From Onthophagus taurus (Eukaryota > Arthropoda > Insecta > Coleoptera > Scarabaeidae), in the NCBI RefSeq assembly GCF_036711975.1, contig NC_091975.1, positions 436,501-500,500 of the forward strand: 64,000 nucleotides of DNA. The letters are read 5' to 3'. Positions 51,601 through 64,000 of this stretch are shown here, one piece after another. A program made the translations under genes and the position numbers. Position 1 is the stretch's first letter; the number at the start of each line of letters is the position of its first letter. Below the pieces are notes generated by a model. That model was not told where the DNA came from, ran no database searches, and worked only from the letters and a program-made list of their open reading frames with translations.

Positions 51601-54367
51601 AAAATGAGAGATGTTAATCTATTTGTAGAGTCTCTGAGGATGGCCAAGGGCCGAAACTAGTTAGACTTAAATTCTATAAAAAAATTGAAAATTGACGAAA
51701 ATTGTCATAAATTTTATGACAGGGCGCCCGCTCGAAGTTTAATTAATACTTACACAACAACATGCGGCCACGGTAATTTGTATTGTGTTCCTTCCCGGTT
51801 GACAAACGTCTTTCAGATAGAGCGGTTTGTGCGAGGTTTTGTCACCGCGGTCGATAACTAAGGGAGTTGCGTTCACTGAAACTTGAACCGATTGGGGCCA
51901 ATTGGTGTTCATCTGTCGATCTTCGTGGTGGAAGCATTTTAATTGTAGCTCTAAATCGGATCGCCACATCAACGTTTGATGAACGGTCGGTTTCAATTGG
52001 AACACATGGTTACTGACGGCTAGGTTATGTTCTAAACGGAACGGAGGTAAAATTATTCCATCACGAACTGGGAAAGTTAATCTTAACTCGTCATCTTCTA
52101 GAAATAAATAATGTATTATGTGTTTGTGGATTAAAATTTTTTTTTCTTACTTTGTACTTGTGGTAGAGGTGGTTTCAACTCGTTAAAATTCGGTTTAACA
52201 TCCGGGTTTGGACTAATATACGGTGGTATACTGCTCGCGGGGGTTAATGGTGGGGTGGGATTCCCCGGAACGGGGCTATGCTGGTAACTCATGTTATTCC
52301 TCATATTCACATCTTGCTGGAACTGGTTCGTTGATGCATATTGGACTTGGTTGGTTCCGTTCATGTATTGAGCGGAGGTCCCGCCGGTATGGAATTGACC
52401 CATGCTCATTGATCCGCCGGAATAATACTGTCCTTGCTGGTTGTAAGGGGGCGTGTTCTGTCTCATGGTGTTCGCGCCTCTTGGAGCCATCGATTCCGGT
52501 CCGAAGCTGGCGTTCATCGCCAGTCGTTGTTGCGACGGATATTGATTTTGGTACGATGACGGTTGCCGCGCGCCGTATCCGGGGTATTGGGTGTTAAAGT
52601 TTGGATTCATGGGGTTCATCGAAGGATTCATCGATGGGTTCATCGATGGGTTTAGAGAAGGATTCAAGGAGGGATTCATCGATGGGTTTAAAGAAGGATT
52701 CAATGAGGGATTTAATGGATTCATACTTGGGCAATTAGTATTCGAGTATCCTCCTTGCCCGCCTCGTTTTTGAGTCATGTGCATCCCCGGCGAAGGATAC
52801 GGCGTCATCCGCCTTTGATACATCGCCGCGTTACTCGGACCTTGGAGACCGCCCATTTTTGGGCCCATGTTCCCCATCATGTTCCCCGCGTGCATGTTCA
52901 TTCCCATACCCGCGGCCATATTGTTCATGGGAGACATGGGGTTCATGTTGCTCATTCCGTTCATGCCGTTCATGGAGTTCATTGGGTTCATCCCGTTCAT
53001 GGGCATCATGCGTTGTTGGTACACTTGCTGGTTGTATTGTTGAGCACCAAATTGATGATTATTATCTTGGAGGGCGACCACGCTTGCTGTGGCGGTTGCC
53101 GTTGCGGTGGCCGCCGCTACCATGGCTGCTGTTGAAAGGGCGCTGTTGCCCCCGTAGGTACCAACTTCCGAAGAGTTCATTCCACCATTAGCTCCATAGC
53201 TACCCGCTCTAAAAAAGTTAAGCATTCTAATAACAAATATTACGCTTTATTTTTAATGCGTGTGAATCATGAGCCAAAATTTCGAAAACCGGACAGGTGT
53301 AGCTATTATCAATTGCGTCATTCGTGCTAGATAACGATATAATAATATGAACGATACGAATAGAATAGATAGCGAGTTGTTGGAATCGAAAAAATGTAGT
53401 AATAATATTAACTCTCGGTTCGTTGCGGATATATTTATATTGGGTGGCCAGCCTTCAATACTTCGGGATAAATATAAGTTTCAACCTCAATTTTATTTCG
53501 GGAACAACCAATAACAAAGTTTATGTATATAAGCCGGGCCTGAATTCTTCATCTCGTTTCGAAACTAAATTCCATCGAAACGAGATCCAAATTAGACCCC
53601 TTTTGTTCATTTTTTCGACTTTTTTTGGTGGAGGAGCCAAAATAGTGTGAGATTTCATCAACTCCAACATTCTCACGAACCTAACAACAACAACAACAAC
53701 ACTAGAAGAAACAAAAACGTTCTCGGGGGTCTTTTGCCTTTAATAACGCTTCGAAATGTACGTTAAACAACAAAAGAGGGGTATTGAAGGCAAATCAGTC
53801 GATTTTGTGGGGTGCACTTATACATATAACCGGGGGTAGTCTCGTATGGGGCGGGGGTTCGTTAACAATGCCCACACAAAGCACACTTTGGTATACAGAG
53901 AGACAAAAAAAATATGAAAGAAGGACGGAGAGAGTAAAAAGAAGACGGCAGTTGTTAGAACTAAAGGGAAAAAAGAAGGGGACGTTGAGAAAAAAGTATT
54001 GTAACATTTGTGCCAGTATGGAAAAAACGAGGGGATCAAAAGAAGGGTTCTTTTTCTTTTTTTTTGGATGAAATAATTCTTTTTCTTTACTCACCCAGGC
54101 CCACTTTGCCTATAACCAGCTTGATAATTAGTATGTTGTTGGTGTTGTTTTATATTAACTGGGTTAAATTGTGATTGTTGTTGCTGGTTGGTTGTTGGAT
54201 TGCAATTGATGAGTTGATTGGCGTTGTTTGTGGTGTTTGAAAAGCCTCCTCCGCCGCCGCCGACGCCGCCGCCGTGGGGCCCCGACTGGCTCGACGTGGT
54301 GACACCCCAGACGGTGGTCACGACGGACAATTGCTGCTGAGCCGTGGTGCCACCGGGCGACCAATTT
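45678..54367 (-). CDS. tna: Zmiz/PIAS-like SUMO ligase family protein (tonalli), partial
   Basis: Seven visible exons: 54367-54095, 53208-52151, 52097-51754, 51129-50798, 50737-50257, 46181-45870 and 45818-45678 (979 codons); the N-terminal exons lie upstream. The first visible exon has [16 protein letters not shown], as in ZMIZ1. Next comes a Met/Asn/Pro-rich region with [13 protein letters not shown] and LNPS/MNPS repeats. A PINIT-like region ([40 protein letters not shown]) leads to [14 protein letters not shown] and the SP-RING zinc finger ([25 protein letters not shown]). The tail has PHT repeats, an Asn-rich run and [20 protein letters not shown]...DILALFE. Zmiz proteins coactivate transcription with SWI/SNF (Brahma) partners; Drosophila tonalli interacts with Brahma. 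Splice phases agree at every junction. Confidence 0.95.
46361..49924. mobile_element. Cluster of nested TA-flanked fold-back elements in a tonalli intron
   Basis: The outer pair, 46361-46641 and 49643-49924, are inverted relatives (CAGGGTGTCACAC ends, shared CATGAAAATCGGAATGTAA text). Between them lie element B (46644-48859) and element C (48866-about 49630). C is a smaller fold-back of the same family as the outer pair (AACGCCGCAAGCTGTAACTC arms). All start CAGG and sit next to TA, the mariner pattern. The outer pair may be two separate ~281-bp MITEs, or one fold-back split by B and C. Confidence 0.75.
46644..48859 (+). mobile_element. mariner-type element with ~620-bp inverted repeats
   Basis: The ends CAGGATGTCCCGTTAAGCG and (inverted) CAGGTGTCCCGTTAAGGG continue into ~620 bp of well-matched inverted repeat (GGAGCGGCTGTATCTC, ACCGCTAGGGGGCGTAACT, AACCGCATCTCGATATC). 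The unique centre, about 47290-48220, keeps shreds of a DUF4817-type transposase on the plus strand, including [15 protein letters not shown] near 47773-47820, equivalent to NFHNMHSWAEENPH of relatives. Heavily decayed, with many stops. Confidence 0.8.
51184..51738. mobile_element. ~555-bp non-autonomous TIR element
   Basis: Located in the tonalli intron between the PINIT and SP-RING exons. The left end GAGCGGGCGCGTGTCGTAAA mirrors ATTTTATGACAGGGCGCCCG at the right, with AAATTTTATG shared. GC-rich tips on an AT-rich body; no transposase. Superfamily not determined. Confidence 0.65.
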
Positions 54368-56400
54368 CTGAAACAAGCGTCCTTAAAATCTTTTCTGATC
54401 TCTTTGATTCAATTCTTTCTCTTCTTTTTAATACATTATACATATAAAAAAACGGTTGGGCACACGAATAATCCATTTTGACACCACACGTCTTTAACAC
54501 TTCATAATAATCCTTTTTGGCCAACACTTTTTTTGCACAACATTTTTTTTTCACACACTTATTTTAAATAGTCACTTTATCATCACTTCACCGTGTGCCC
54601 TTCCGTCTTCTTTTTTAAAATTTTAAATAAAATTACCTATAGGATGTATACTCCAGCATTTGAGTTTTGGGGAAAACATAAGAAGTCCGTTTCCCTTTAA
54701 ACGATCACCCCGAAAAAATCAGACTTAATAAAAAAACTCCTCAGTTCGTTCAAAATGTTCTTCCTCAGTTCGAAACTTTGTCCAAAAATTAAAATTAAAG
54801 ATCCCAAATACACTTTTTGCTATATCTACTTTTTATTGATACACTTTGAATTCACACACATTTTACACATACAAAAAAAATGATATAAAAAAGAAAATGA
54901 TTAATACAAGGAGATTAAAGAAACAACACTGAAACTAAATTCTCTCTCGCGATTATTGTTGGGAGCTGCTGTTACTGTTGCTGCCGTTCCAACGTTTCGA
55001 TCTCGCGTCCGTCGTCAGCGTCGCGCGACGTTCAACTGTCTGCCGCTCGTCGGCTGTGGGAGAGAAACAACGGAACGTGGGGCCGCCGTGTGGTGGCGTG
55101 GTGGGGCGGAGACCCGAGGGGAAGTTGACCCGAACTGATTCTCCTTCATTCCATGCGGCCACAATATCGGTTATGGCGGCGACGTTGCCAAGTGCTCCTC
55201 GCCCCGATACCGTGGGTGGATGTGTTGAACAGGACCGTAACAAAACATTTTTTTCTACATACAAAAATATTCATTTTGTATTATCTTATCATTTATTTGT
55301 TTTGTCCTGGATTATGCGGAATAGACCCGACTTTTTAGTCTCTACGACAATACTTTATCAATAAAAACATTTTTGTTTTTCAAATGACACTTATTTTTTA
55401 CTGATTAGTATATAAATTCTTCTTTTAGAAATTTTCATTCTTGCCAAAAAGAATATCGACAAACAAAAATTGCCATAACTGTAGGAATCTCATCTACAGA
55501 CAGGCAAAGTATGGTTTTATGGCCTATATTACCATCTCTTCAACATTGGACAAGCTGAGAATCAAACTAACTAAAAGGTACCAGACAGGTCCTGGACTTA
55601 ACATCGTCCTGGACTTCTTTCAACATCATTTTGATTTCAATATAATCAAAAATTTCAACATCACCCGTAATATTATACACAACTTTAAATATGCTTCAAT
55701 ATGATTCCAGACACACCACAACATCGTTCCAATATCAACCTGGACACTTATCATAATTTTAACATAAACTTAACGATTAAAGAAACGTCAAAATTAATTA
55801 AATAAAATGATATTATCAATTGAAAGGCTAATTATTGCTATCAGAAGATTAAATACTGCTAGTAAAAGCCTAAAAACTGCTTGGAAAGAGGAAATACTAT
55901 TTCAAAAAGTTACCTATTGCTTCTGAAATGCTAAATACTGCAGAAAAAGACCACAACTTACTTGGAAAAGACTAGATACTGTTTTCAGAATAATACTTAT
56001 TGCTTCCAGAACGCTAAACACTGCTGTTAAAGGTTTTGACCTACTTGGACAGGTGGAATACTGCTTCCAAGACCATTTATTGCTTTCAAAGACTTTAATA
56101 ATTTTTTTGGAAAAGGGATATGCTTCTCAAAAAGCTACCTAATGCTGCCAGAATGCTAAATACTACTGGAAAAGGCTAATAACTACTTGGAAAAAAGAGA
56201 TATGCTCTAAAAAAATGTACCTACTACTTCCAAAATGCTAAATATTGTTGGAAAGACTACTAATTGCTTGGAGAAAGCTAGATATTGTTGGCAAAGACTA
56301 TTTAATACTTTCAGAAGACTATATACTGCTGCCAAAACACTACTAAGTGCTTGGAGATTATAATACTATTGGCTGAAACTATTCTTCTGTTGATGATTCC
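54368..56400. other. tonalli intron or 5' region with GC-rich island
   Basis: About 54950-55220 is GC-rich and open on the minus strand for 103 codons (54953-55264, low-complexity Ser/Asn/Pro text), but no conserved domain is seen; a non-coding first exon or promoter of tonalli is possible. About 55840-56370 is a degenerate repeat of the words AAATACTGCT, CTTGGAAA and TTGCTTCCA, at least ten decayed copies. Confidence 0.4.
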
Positions 56401-58590
56401 CAGATGCAACTTTTTTTTTTTTCACATGATTTCAATTTTATCAATTCAACACAATTATGAATGTTATCAATTAGTATAAATGGTAAAAATGATTGGAATG
56501 AAATGTTGTGGGCTAATACGGTACTGGCGCGATATTTTCTCTCCTTGTCAGCACGCACCGAGGACCCGACCGTCACGGAATAGTATAGCAGCCGCCTTTC
56601 GGTTTCCGATATGCCTTCCGAAGCTAAGCGTGGTCGTTTTAATCGGTGCGCGTCCTCTGCATATCTTCTTTTCGATCGTTTCTTCTTCTTCTTTTCTCGA
56701 TGTCTCGATTTCTCCTCTTCTCTCTTTCGTCCCTTCCAACAACTTGAAAATTTCTTTTTAAACGTTTGCATTTTTTCACCTCGCCATTACATAAACAAGT
56801 ATCGATTGAAAATTTATTTACTAGAAATGGAATTTTGATGAGAAGATGAGCCGATGATAATTAAAAGTGTGGTATTTAGCTAAGGACGCACGCGTACCAC
56901 CGAGAGTAGTTAATGGCACGTTGAAATGGAGAAAAAAAAGTAGGTTGCAGTCTCATTGAACAGTTCATGAAGCAAGGACGGTCTGACGATAGCAATTAGG
57001 GACACGTGCTGTAGATGGAGCCGCCGCGCTGCTGCGTGGACACGAAAACACGTGCGCCACTGTGTGTGTGTGTACGTATGCGCGCGCGCGTTCGTTTTTC
57101 CACTAATCCAATAACAAAATGTACATAAACGAGATGGTATACAGGAAAGATAGAAGAGATAACGATAATTAAAGTTGCGAAGAGGTAAATTTCGGCGAAA
57201 ACGAGTTTGTTGTGAAAATTTTCTGCCCTTGACTGACTTAACAATTACCGCTAACTCGGCTAAAATTAAAAAAAGAATTGCAAAAAAGCAGTATGTGTCA
57301 TCGAGTTTACTACTACAACGTTGAGTAACATTGTTTGGAAATTACTCTTCTAAATGAGAAATGATCTCATTTAAACGCATGCGCAGATATTATTTGAGCA
57401 CGCGCAATCTTGACGTCTTATTTAAGTCGAAACAAGCGACGTTAATGATACCATGTCTTAGCCTTTTGTCGACTCGACTAGGTCCATTGTGTATTTTCGA
57501 ATTAACACGCTTAGCGTTTGGTTTGCGAAATGCAATATGCAAACGACGCCGATTTACGAGTTATATAGTTAACTGTGTCTACTTAGATTGTTTGGGCTTG
57601 GTCTCAGAAACGTTTCGAATAACTCTTTGAAATATATATTTTTTTGTTAATAAAATTTATCTTGATCTGATACGCCACCTAAAATAAACGCATAGATAAT
57701 GTGTTATTTTTGGTTATAATCGATAATATTATTAAACGTTGATTTCTTTGATTGAATTATTTTTATTAGGTAGATAAAATGTATGTCGTTTTTCTTACGG
57801 TTGTTTCTTTGCGAACCGTTTTGTAATCGAGGATGCAGAGGAATCAGTGCGCAGAGCGACACGACACGATTGTTCGACTCCGTTATGAAGAACAGAAAGG
57901 AACAGAAAGCAGCAGCAACACAGAATTGGAATGCCGTTAAGAGCAAAGCCATCGACTCACCTCTCATGCTAATCTAATCGTCTAATATTTCGTCGTTTCA
58001 CTGTAAAATAGAACGACAACATGTACACCATAACAACAACAACATACAAAATAAAATATAAAGAATCGAATATTAGTTGGTTGAGTTGGTTTGGTGGTTT
58101 GATTTGGGTAGAGAGAAACTTAGAAATCGTCGTGGAAAGTGGAGGTGAAATTATAACACTCTATGTCATCTGCAAATGGAAAGTATTTAAAACCGTTCAT
58201 AATCGTTTGCTAGCAAAAATCGTCGAGAAATACAACGAGAGACGATTATAGCTGCAGCTTTCCAAATGCGACAGCCCGTCGTCGCTCCATAAACGGAAAA
58301 CGCGATGATGATTGGAAAAGTTTGCTTTCTTTAAATCCGATTCACAAGAATTAAAATCAAAAAGAAAGGTATCTGCTCTTATCTCACAGATAAGATTGTT
58401 ACGTAACAATTTTCGTACGTATATCGAATAAGATTTAGATAAAACCGATTTGATAACAGGAAATACAATCGAATAAACGACAATCTATCGGAATAAAAAT
58501 AAAAATTTCTAAAATAAATACAATTAAATTAATTAAAACTAAAACTAACGCTAAATCTAGAAATAGAAACATTCGGGTTTAGCCGTCTAG
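56400..58590. other. Non-coding region upstream of tonalli exons
   Basis: GC-richer islands at 56520-56680 and 56990-57100. The latter has an alternating purine-pyrimidine tract at 57060-57090 (TGTGTGTGTGTACGTATGCG, then a CG run). No conserved coding sequence was recognised; probably intron or promoter of tonalli. Confidence 0.35.
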
Positions 58591-59272
58591 GCATTCAAAT
58601 GCCGATCCCAAGACATTAATTAATCAATACCATCAATCCACTCCATTCAAACCAACATGCTTATCAAAAAGAAGAGGAACGTTGAAGGAAGCAATTGCAA
58701 CCAAAGAGATAGTGCTTTCACCTCTCCTATGATGCTTGGTAGTTGATGCCTTGATAGAATCAACCCAAGACATTAATTGATCAATACCTTAGGTGCTTGT
58801 CATCAATCCACTCCATTCAAACCAACATGCTTATCAAAAAGAAGAGGAACATTGAAGGAAGCAATTGCAACCAAAGAGATAGTGCTTTCACCTCTCCTAT
58901 GATGCATGGTAGTTGATGCCTTGATAGAATCAACCCAAGACATTAATTGATCAATACCTTAGGTGCTTGTCATCAATCCACTCCATTCAAACCAACATGC
59001 TTATCAAAAAGAAGAGGAACATTGAAGGAAGCAATTGCAACCAAAGAGATAGTGCTTTCACCTCTCCTATGATGCTTGGTAGTTGATGCCTTGATAGAAT
59101 CAACCCAAGACATTAATTGATCAATACCTTAGGTGCTTGTCATCAATCCACTCCATTCAAACCAACATGCTTATCAAAAAGAAGAGGAACATTGAAGGAA
59201 GCAATTGCAACCAAAGAGATAGTGCTTTCACCTCTCCTATGATGCTTGATAGTTGATGCCTTGATAGAATCA
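58591..59272. repeat. Four-unit 170-bp tandem repeat
   Basis: Near-identical units begin at about 58591 (slightly shorter and different at the start), 58761, 58931 and 59101. Each holds CAACCCAAGACATTAATTGA, AGGTGCTTGTCATCAATCC and ACCTCTCCTATGATGCTTGG. The units differ at only a few bases. No coding capacity is evident. Confidence 0.92.
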
Positions 59273-61790
59273 AAATCCAATTAATGCAAAAAGCCCTATT
59301 ATATACTACAACTTGGTGCAGAAGCAATGGGCTCAGCATGAAACCAAACAAAGTAGAAATAGGGACTATTTCACTCGGAGAAGGAAGTTACAATTGAGAG
59401 CACCCTCCATTGAAGGCAGAACTATTAACTTCAAAACAGAAGTCAAATACTTCATATCTGTCGCAGGCTCCTTGGGTGGAATTGAGGTCTTAAATCAAGA
59501 ATGGATCTTTTGAACCACTTCATCTATACATACAAAAAGATGCAACTTTAAGTGCCTTATCACTGAAAACATGCTCTTCATTCAAGTTGATACAGGACAC
59601 CTTGAAATCGTTAACGAACCTTATACCGATAGAATATAATTGTCCCTCAGCTCGGACATAACCATTTTTCTGAAGATCTTGCCAGCTGAGGCTGTGTGAC
59701 GACCGCTGGACATATACTGTGTGACAATGTTGCCAGATCATCGAAATTTAAAAATGCCCGAATGAGAAAATGATTGGGATTATTTTTAAATGACCCAATA
59801 AATTTTGCAACTTTCTTGGAGTAAAATATAAACTTCCGATCTTGAAGATTATTATGTCCACAACATTTTTAAGTAATTACTAAGTGTTTAGAAGCAAAAT
59901 GAAGTCGATTCATTTCATTTTTTTATCACACCAGCAGATTTTTTTAATGTTTAATAGTTTTTGAAAGACGTAATTTGGAATATTAATTCGACCATGAAAT
60001 TTTTTTATTATCACATAGTATCACCAAGCAAAAAGAACGTGTTTAGCCAAATTTTTAAACACACCAATACAAATTAATACATTAATTTTGAATTTGAATC
60101 AAAATGTATATGGTGGGGGTTGTAAGGTCGTAACAAATCGCGGCGTCCAACGACTACGACGACGACGTCACGCCGGCGGAACATGACCGCGAAAAAAGTG
60201 TGTCAATGAGATAGCCTCATTCCGCAGGTTCTTACATTAAACAATTGCACACACATACAAACTCCGGCACGCACACAAGCGTACACGTTTAATAGACCGT
60301 TTCGCAACTGTTTGTAAGGTGATCCGGTGACATCCTGTGTGAGTTTTGCAAGAAGAAGAAATAAATATTTTTTTTGATTAGTAAATAAGGTTCTAGTCCG
60401 ATCCTGTTGGTTATCAACAAAATAGCTCCGGGTGTTTCAAAAGCGGTGGTGATTTGTCGCGCGTTCCGGACTCGGCCTTCGTCGCCTCCGTTCGGCGAGG
60501 TCCGCTGAGTACGACGCCCCCCCTCTTCGCCCTCGTCACCACCGTCGTTCAATTACTCCGCCTAATTATCAGCTAAACAGTAAACGTACGCTATCCGCTC
60601 CGCGGCGCTGTCTTTGATCCGATTGTTCGACCGCACCGGCTACACAGTCGCCATCTATCCATCGCACTCGCAACCAAGCGTTAACCAATCACACTTTCTT
60701 TATTTAATGATTTAAAAATTGTGTTATTATTTGATTATGAATTATGATATTTAATTAAGAAAAATATTTTTAATTAAAAGAAAAATGTAGGTTTATTCGA
60801 AATAAATGTCAAACGTTGTTTCGATCGCAATAGGTCAAACGTGTCTTTTGCGAAACTTAAATGTAAAAGACAGTTTCAAATCCGTTTTCGTAGAAGGAAG
60901 ATTTTCTGCACGTGTTCGTAAAGCAAAAATAATCGAAAATAAAGATTTCCGGGTAAATACGTTTTCTTTCGAGCCAGGTAAAACATTTTTGTCACATCTT
61001 GACTATTTAGTTTGAACAATCAAAACTGAGTTCTTAGTTTCTAAATAGGGGGCAGGTAAAGGGAACCTTTTCGTTTTGTCGCCTTTTGTTATGATTTGTT
61101 TGACCATCAAGTGGAAACACTTCCAATTTGTACAGGGTCAAAATAAGTACGAAAAATAATAATAATTTATACACCTAAATGAACGTGACGAAATCGACAC
61201 ACGCAAACAAAACAAAAATCGAATAGAGCGTGTGTGCTCATCAAATATAAAATCGTACGTAACTCGTTGTTGTTACAAGGACGAAATGTTTGTCGTTGTT
61301 TTATTATTATTTTAAGGTGACACGGTTACCTATTAAATTTTATGATTAAAAAAATTTAGCAAAGGAAATCAAAAAAACCTTAAAGAATGTTGAAATAGTA
61401 AAGTGTGAAAATATCTAAACCAGAAAATCCTGAAAATAAACCGTCCAAGCCGGGTTATTTAACATAATAAAGGATGTAGGTCAAGTATACACTATGCACA
61501 TATCTAAACTTACTTGGGTTTACTTATTTACGTAATTTAAATTGCTTTGGGGAAAATCTTAATAAACGTGGAGGATCAATAAAACGAACTTAAATTTCAA
61601 CAAACTCCTCCGGTTTGGTGTCCTAGTTCACGTATTCCTTCTCACAATCAATACTTTACTTACTTGAGGAGAAAAAATTAACCAAAATAGAAAAAAAAGT
61701 GTTAACAGAAAAACTACTTTTAGAACTTTAAGTGTCGCCTTGATGAAAATAAAGTGCAAAAAACCACGATAATATGCCGGTTTAAATTAA
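59273..61790. other. Unassigned region with a strong GC-rich island
   Basis: 59273-59760 has open frames on both strands that give unrecognised peptides (minus-strand 59741-59520 includes LSWQDLQKNGYVRAEGQLYS) and may be a decayed gene fragment. 60120-60680 is the most GC-rich part of the window, with CGACGACGACGTCACGCCGG and many CpGs: a plausible promoter/first exon of tonalli or of a gene to the right. No domain was recognised. Confidence 0.35.
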
Positions 61791-61799
61791 AAAGGGAGA

Positions 61800-61935
61800 T
61801 GTAATGTATTGGCGGCTTGGTTGGAGAAGATCCTGGCGCAGGACACTGCGTATAGAAGGCGCGCGCATCAACTCTCCATTCCCCCCGAAGGGGAGACCTC
61901 TCTGAAACTAGGGGATCGATAGCATCCCTGGAATT
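61800..61935 (+). other. Possible decayed coding fragment of unknown origin
   Basis: A sharply GC-rich 130-bp patch in AT-rich DNA. It translates to AAWLEKILAQDTAYRRRAHQ followed by LSIPPEGETSL and a stop. It looks protein-derived, but I do not recognise the family; a retroelement or host-gene remnant is possible. Confidence 0.25.
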
Positions 61936-62099
61936 TGACGCAACACCATCAAATGATTAAATTAATCTGAAACGATCTATAGTCTGCTATGGAATAAGTC
62001 AACAAATCTTCATTAATAAACAAGTTACAAATTATAATTTTAAAGCAAATCCATGAAAATAATTTCATGATTATAGTTATTACGTTGAATAACATCAAA

Positions 62100-63500
62100 A
62101 ATAATAAGATTTTCGTAAAAATCAGAAAATTCTAACCTTATTTGATGTATCACACTCTATATCTATTATAAAATTAATGATACAGATGGCGCCAAGTGAC
62201 ACTTTTAATTTCCGCTATCTTGATTTAATAATAATTATGATATCTTGGATATTGAATAGTTCGATTGGATTTATTTTAGGTTTTTCTTGTGAATCCTGTT
62301 AAGTAGCACTTCGAAGATGATATCTCCCAAGAGGCTGCAGATTTAGGTGATTGGCATTTTTCTGGCAGTATTCCAGTATATGTGATATCTTATTGGAGTA
62401 CTTAATAACTGTTCTACGATACTGAATGTATGCAAGACTACGTGAGAGCTCATTTAGATCAATAACAGCAACCCTGAAAACGGTACAAAGCAGGTTTCGT
62501 ATTTTTTTGCTGATAGAAGACGAGGTGATGTATTCAAAAGACTGGCCAGTATAATTCCAGACTTTTCTTGCAGTTTATAATTTGGCCAGATAAATATCCC
62601 AAACATCAGAACTTTGTGAAATCTACTCTGCTTGAAATTTATGGAAGAAATAATCTCGGTCGACTTCGAAGACCCAACCCAAGCAACACAAACATCAAGA
62701 CCATAATACTTGCAAAAAACTAAATACGCTCGTAGACAATTTTTCTTGCTGTTTAATGTTTGGCCAGATGTCAAGTATCACCACTAGAACTTATCTTGCT
62801 TGAAATAGATGGTAGAAATAATCTTCAACTTCGAAGACGTCGGCCGAGATTAATTCTTTAGAATATCATAAACCCCACCCAAGCAACACAAACATCAAGA
62901 CCACACTGCTTGCAAAACATTAAAGAAGCTGGTAGAGGAATAGGCCACTATAATTCCATACTTTTCTTGCTGTTTCATGTTTCGACTTTGTGAAACCCAT
63001 TAAGATCTATTAAGATAATCTTGGTCGACTTCGAAGGCGTCGGCCGCCCAAAAATATCACAAACAACACTTTAGACGATATTAATTGTTTTGGGTATCAC
63101 AAATCCGACCCAAGTATCACACACATTAAGACCTGAAACATCAATTTATCAAAAATGTCAAAATATAAAAATCAAAAATGTTCAAATTAATCAAAAAGAC
63201 TACAATTTACGTAACATTCAGAAAATTTTAACTTGATTTGATGTATCACACCCCATATTAATTACGAAATCGCTTTTAAAGCATAGATGGCACAATTTAT
63301 TAGTGTTTTGTTTTCGGCCATCTTGATTTTATAAAAATAATGATATCTTGGACGCTATAACACATAGATATGTCGAGTTTGGACTCATTCTACACGGCTT
63401 TTAACTATCTATGATAATATGTATGAATCAATTGTTTTCAGCCATCTTGAATTTTACAAAAATTATAAAAATCAAAATATCTCGGAAAGTTTAATAGGTA
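62100..63500. repeat. Decayed complex repeat
   Basis: Three diverged direct copies of a ~190-bp unit (about 62560, 62745 and 62945) share TTTTCTTGC(A/T)GTTT, TGGAAGAAATAATCT-like text, GTCGACTTCGAAG and CAAGCAACACAAACATCAAG. They are flanked by direct repeats (62130-62250 and 63220-63355) with TTTGATGTATCACAC, an AGATGGC word and ATGATATCTTGGA. Non-coding. Confidence 0.6.
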
Positions 63501-64000
63501 GATAGGTGGTGTTCGGATTCATTTTAAAGCATTTTTTATGAAGATTAAGAATATTACAAAAATAAGTTATTTTAAATATGTGGTCAACTTTCTCAAATTA
63601 AGACTTAAAATTAATTTTTTCTTTGATTTGATTAAAATATTTGATACAACAATATTTGATGTATAAATAACATCTTAAAGTCCTTGATTAGCGTTTAAAA
63701 AAAATTTCTACCTAATTATTATTCGCGTGTGTACATTACAAGTAAAATCAAGGTAAAATACTCGGTTATCTGACAGATAACGACATCGAAATCGTAGTCG
63801 TCGTTGACTTTAAAGGTAAACGCGAATCGACGAAAAATCGAAATAACAAAACGTTTTCTTTCTTTTTTTTTTCGTTGCGCAACCGCGTCGTCGGTCGTTG
63901 TTTGGTTGGCCGCTAATTATCGTTTTATTTTTCAAAACCGGGAACACGACGAAAAAAAAAATAATAAAAAAAATATATGTCACGTATAGTACGTGACTTT

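Noticed and set aside
52223-53191. Long plus-strand open frames opposite tonalli
   Set aside because: They are antisense shadows of the repetitive Met/Asn/Pro coding exon, which has clear homology on the minus strand.
54953-55264. 103-codon minus-strand frame in a GC-rich island
   Set aside because: Composition is promoter-like, no conserved domain is seen and no splice link to the tonalli exon at 54367 could be established; not called as coding.
58591-59272. Regular direct repeats as a CRISPR array
   Set aside because: Units are contiguous 170-bp tandem repeats without distinct spacers, and the DNA is eukaryotic.
59520-59741. Minus-strand peptide resembling part of a MATH-like domain
   Set aside because: Too short and unsupported; the resemblance is from memory only.

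Overview
The window is animal nuclear DNA from an AT-rich insect genome. The evidence is spliced genes with short GT-AG introns, WD40, MRH, CNNM, START and Zmiz proteins closest in my memory to arthropod or animal orthologs, and many Tc1/mariner-type elements and MITEs. A beetle would fit the style (short introns, AT-rich, satellite-rich), but I cannot prove the order.

Layout. 1-2315: a Tc1-type fold-back transposon nested in a MITE. 2316-4407: intergenic with GC-rich islands. 4408-9251: a compact block with an RBM7-like RNA-binding protein (+), CAF-1 p60 (-) and Erlectin (+); the last two share a 361-bp head-to-head promoter. 9090-11880: a ~1.39-kb direct tandem duplication that copies the Erlectin 3' end together with the promoter, signal-peptide exon and ligand-binding exon of the next gene, the type II activin receptor punt. 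11417-19335: punt, with an intron filled by an 11-unit, ~549-bp tandem array that starts inside the coding exon. 20906-22663: a TOGARAM-type TOG-domain gene (-). 23040-26850: a ~180-bp satellite. 27680-30210: Bub3 (+), a Ly6 protein (-) and a small basic ORF (+). 30756-36674: the CNNM transporter unextended (-), with two possible C-termini. 37187-42000: STARD7 (-), whose intron holds a mariner-in-MITE nest. 45678-54367: the 3' two thirds of tonalli/Zmiz (-), a SUMO E3-like protein; its N-terminal exons are not visible. 54368-64000: intronic or upstream DNA with GC-rich islands and several small repeat families.

The host genes are mostly single-copy housekeeping or signalling genes (RNA decay, chromatin assembly, ER quality control, TGF-beta/BMP reception, spindle checkpoint, Mg transport, mitochondrial lipid transport, SUMO-linked transcription) with no common pathway. 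The most unusual parts are the duplicated receptor front end, the exon-derived splice-donor/CRE array in the same gene, a TTGACA/TGTCAA word close upstream of nearly every start codon, and a recurring GTGAAGTTAG motif inside the unextended introns. I saw no LTR retroelement, Polinton, viral copy, CRISPR array or rRNA gene.
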